Assembly: GCA_011032825.1 (NCBI GenBank)
Contig: JAADJZ010000003.1
Location: 372,001-436,000 of the forward strand
Direction of reading: 5' to 3'
Source: Massariosphaeria phaeospora
Lineage: Eukaryota > Ascomycota > Dothideomycetes > Pleosporales
DNA: 64,000 bases
Below, in pieces: positions 62,569 to 64,000 of this stretch (position 1 is its first letter; every line of letters begins with the position of its first letter). A program made the position numbers and the translations under genes. The notes beneath the pieces were generated by a model that saw only the letters and a list, made by a program, of their open reading frames with translations, did not search any database and was not told the origin of the DNA.

Positions 62569-64000
62569 ATGAATCAGCAGCTTAATGAAGTATTTGGGCG
62601 GGTCCTTGACTCCCAGTCCACGCAAAACGCCGCCGGCGCAGCCTCCTCGTACCAGGCAACCGATGCACAGTCAACATCTGACGCGCCACTCGATCTCGAT
62701 CCTCTCGCTGTCTCTGCCTCCGCCGACGATGATGAGGACTATGAAGGCCTTGTTTGGTCGCGCGTACCTAATTTACAGAAGCCTCAATACGCTGCTAAAC
62801 GTGCCTTAACAAGCTGGGTTTTTCAATACGGCTGGCGCGTATACCATCGCAAGCATGAAGCGCTGTATTGGCTGTGCAAATACTGCCATATACACAAGCA
62901 AAACGGGCTGTTTAAAGTGGCAACTTCAACCTCTGCTATCCATCGGCACCTCGAGGCGCGGCGACCTGGCCACGGAGTCGGCAAAGATGGCCCAATTCGG
63001 TTCAAGAAGGAGGCATCTATCATCTCCGCCCTACAGCGACAGGGCGTTGATGTGAGTCAAGAGGTAGCAAACGCCGTCGCCGATACCTTTTCGGCGCCCG
63101 CTTTTCAGCAGGCGCTTATCGAGTGGGTGGCTGCTGATAACCAAGCTCTGCGCGTTGTAGAGGTGCCTGCCTTTCGAGATATGATCAAGGCTGCTAATCC
63201 GCTCGCTGAGCGCGTTTTGTGGAGCAGCCACAACACTCTCCGGTCGCACATTATAGATGAATACAACGCCTACCTACCCGCCGTCGTGAGCTACATAAAG
63301 GCAGCCAAATCCGCTATACACGTATCCTTTGACAACTGGACCTCATACGGCGGCAAACGCGCTATTACCGGAATCTGCGTACACCACTTGAACGCAGCGG
63401 GTCAACAAGTAGATTACTTCCTTGGCCTGCCGACGCTATCGGGCGACCACTCTGGTTCAAATATCGCAGCAATCGTGAGCTCAACTCTCCACCGGTTTCA
63501 TATACGAAAAGAAGCCCTAGGTTACTTTGTGCTTGATAACGCGACAAACAACGATACTGCCGTCAACGAGCTAGCGGAGGAGTACGGCTTCAACCCGAGC
63601 CACCGGAGATTGCGCTGCAGCTGCCATATACTCAATCTCGCTGCCCAAAACGTTATCTTTGGCCAGGATCGCGACGCGTTTGAGAACTCGCAGGAGAATT
63701 TAGTAGTACGTATTGCCCTTTCCCTTCCTGCCGCCGTCTCTCGCGCAGCACCTGCTAACTCGCCCCAGGCAGAGGAACAGTACATGAACGAGTGGCGCAA
63801 AGCTGGCCCGCTAGGCGTACTGTTTGATGTCATCGCCTCAATCTGTACGCCGCAGGCGCGCGAGCTTTTGGAGGGATACCAGCGAGATGAGGCAACGTCG
63901 CTAAATCTCACGAACTTTACGCCAAGAGAACTCAAAAAGCCAGTCAAAACTCGCTGGAACTCCTACTACGATACGTTTGAGCGCGCCGTCGACCTCAGGG
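62569..64000 (+). CDS. hAT transposase, apparently intact, cut by the window end
   Basis: ATG at 62569 (MNQQLNEVFGRVLDSQSTQN) opens a frame with no stop to the window end. A BED-like finger is visible (YWLCKYCHIHKQNG ... AIHRHLEARRPGH). The first catalytic Asp lies in HVSFDNWTSYGGKRAITGIC, the second in GYFVLDNATNNDTAVNELAE, then KKPVKTRWNSYYDTFERAVD. The C-terminal dimerisation block with the Glu lies beyond 64000. A canonical 63-bp intron (63706-63768: GTACGT, GCTAAC, CCCAG) sits between ENLV and AEEQYMNEW. It has no stop and is a multiple of three, so retention would add 21 residues. It belongs to a different hAT family from the dead copy at 46.5-49.5 kb. Confidence 0.9.
   Translation, partial: MNQQLNEVFGRVLDSQSTQNAAGAASSYQATDAQSTSDAPLDLDPLAVSASADDDEDYEGLVWSRVPNLQKPQYAAKRALTSWVFQYGWRVYHRKHEALYWLCKYCHIHKQNGLFKVATSTSAIHRHLEARRPGHGVGKDGPIRFKKEASIISALQRQGVDVSQEVANAVADTFSAPAFQQALIEWVAADNQALRVVEVPAFRDMIKAANPLAERVLWSSHNTLRSHIIDEYNAYLPAVVSYIKAAKSAIHVSFDNWTSYGGKRAITGICVHHLNAAGQQVDYFLGLPTLSGDHSGSNIAAIVSSTLHRFHIRKEALGYFVLDNATNNDTAVNELAEEYGFNPSHRRLRCSCHILNLAAQNVIFGQDRDAFENSQENLVVRIALSLPAAVSRAAPANSPQAEEQYMNEWRKAGPLGVLFDVIASICTPQARELLEGYQRDEATSLNLTNFTPRELKKPVKTRWNSYYDTFERAVDLR

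Overview
The window is nuclear DNA of a filamentous ascomycete fungus, possibly a Dothideomycete (the class is a guess). The evidence is short GT..AG introns of about 44-100 bp with CTAAC/CTGAC-type branch sites, TATA promoters followed by pyrimidine-rich leaders, a secreted multi-exon GH43 enzyme with a CBM35-like tail, two hAT transposons of fungal type, and nonsense codons that look like C-to-T decay (RIP-like). It is gene-poor and looks like an accessory, subtelomeric or otherwise fast-decaying compartment. No tRNA, rRNA, CRISPR array or virus-like gene was recognised.

Layout. 0-1.7 kb: degenerate satellite. 1.7-6.4 kb: no supported gene. 6.67-8.23 kb: an intact-looking four-exon GH43 exo-beta-1,3-galactanase candidate. 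8.4-13.4 kb: short tandem repeats and a proline-rich repeat ORF. 14.2-19.5 kb: a mosaic of coding-like pieces, many duplicated in tandem, including pieces of the mRNA-export adaptor ALY/Yra1. 20.3-25.3 kb: two small plausible minus-strand genes (an 11-residue-repeat membrane protein and a 142-aa basic protein) separated by two nonsense-ridden relics. 27.8-30.5 kb: a cluster of repeated ALY/Yra1 RRM and RGG/C-terminal fragments, a frameshifted coiled-coil-like ORF and an F-box scrap. 31.1-31.9 kb: an intact two-exon gene with its own CRE and TATA elements. 33.2-35.9 kb: a broken La-domain gene whose exon-intron unit is duplicated, plus another nonsense-ridden gene. 37.6-39.3 kb: a long coding-derived tandem array. 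40.5-42.4 kb: a Tat-SF1/Cus2-like RRM scrap, a second ALY start, and an intron-containing module repeated three times. 45.0-45.6 kb: a small membrane protein. 46.494-49.493 kb: a dead hAT element with terminal inverted repeats. 49.9-50.6 kb: scraps of AP endonuclease (Apn1/EndoIV) and TATA-binding protein. 51.1-55.5 kb: a satellite whose period changes from 230 bp to about 145 bp and back. 56.2-58.6 kb: a second TBP scrap and La RRM scraps. 59.7-61.7 kb: a dispersed repeat family. 62.14-64 kb: an apparently intact hAT transposase running off the window.

The genes do not form a pathway. The striking pattern is that many recognisable scraps derive from nuclear nucleic-acid-binding housekeeping proteins (ALY/Yra1, La, TBP, Apn1, Cus2). 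They are broken into exon-sized pieces, copied with introns and flanking sequence, amplified in tandem and mixed with satellites. Whether this is capture by a transposon, repeated local duplication followed by RIP-like decay, or a hub for ectopic recombination cannot be settled from the window alone. Most small-gene calls rest on open frames, splice signals and residue patterns that I read by eye.
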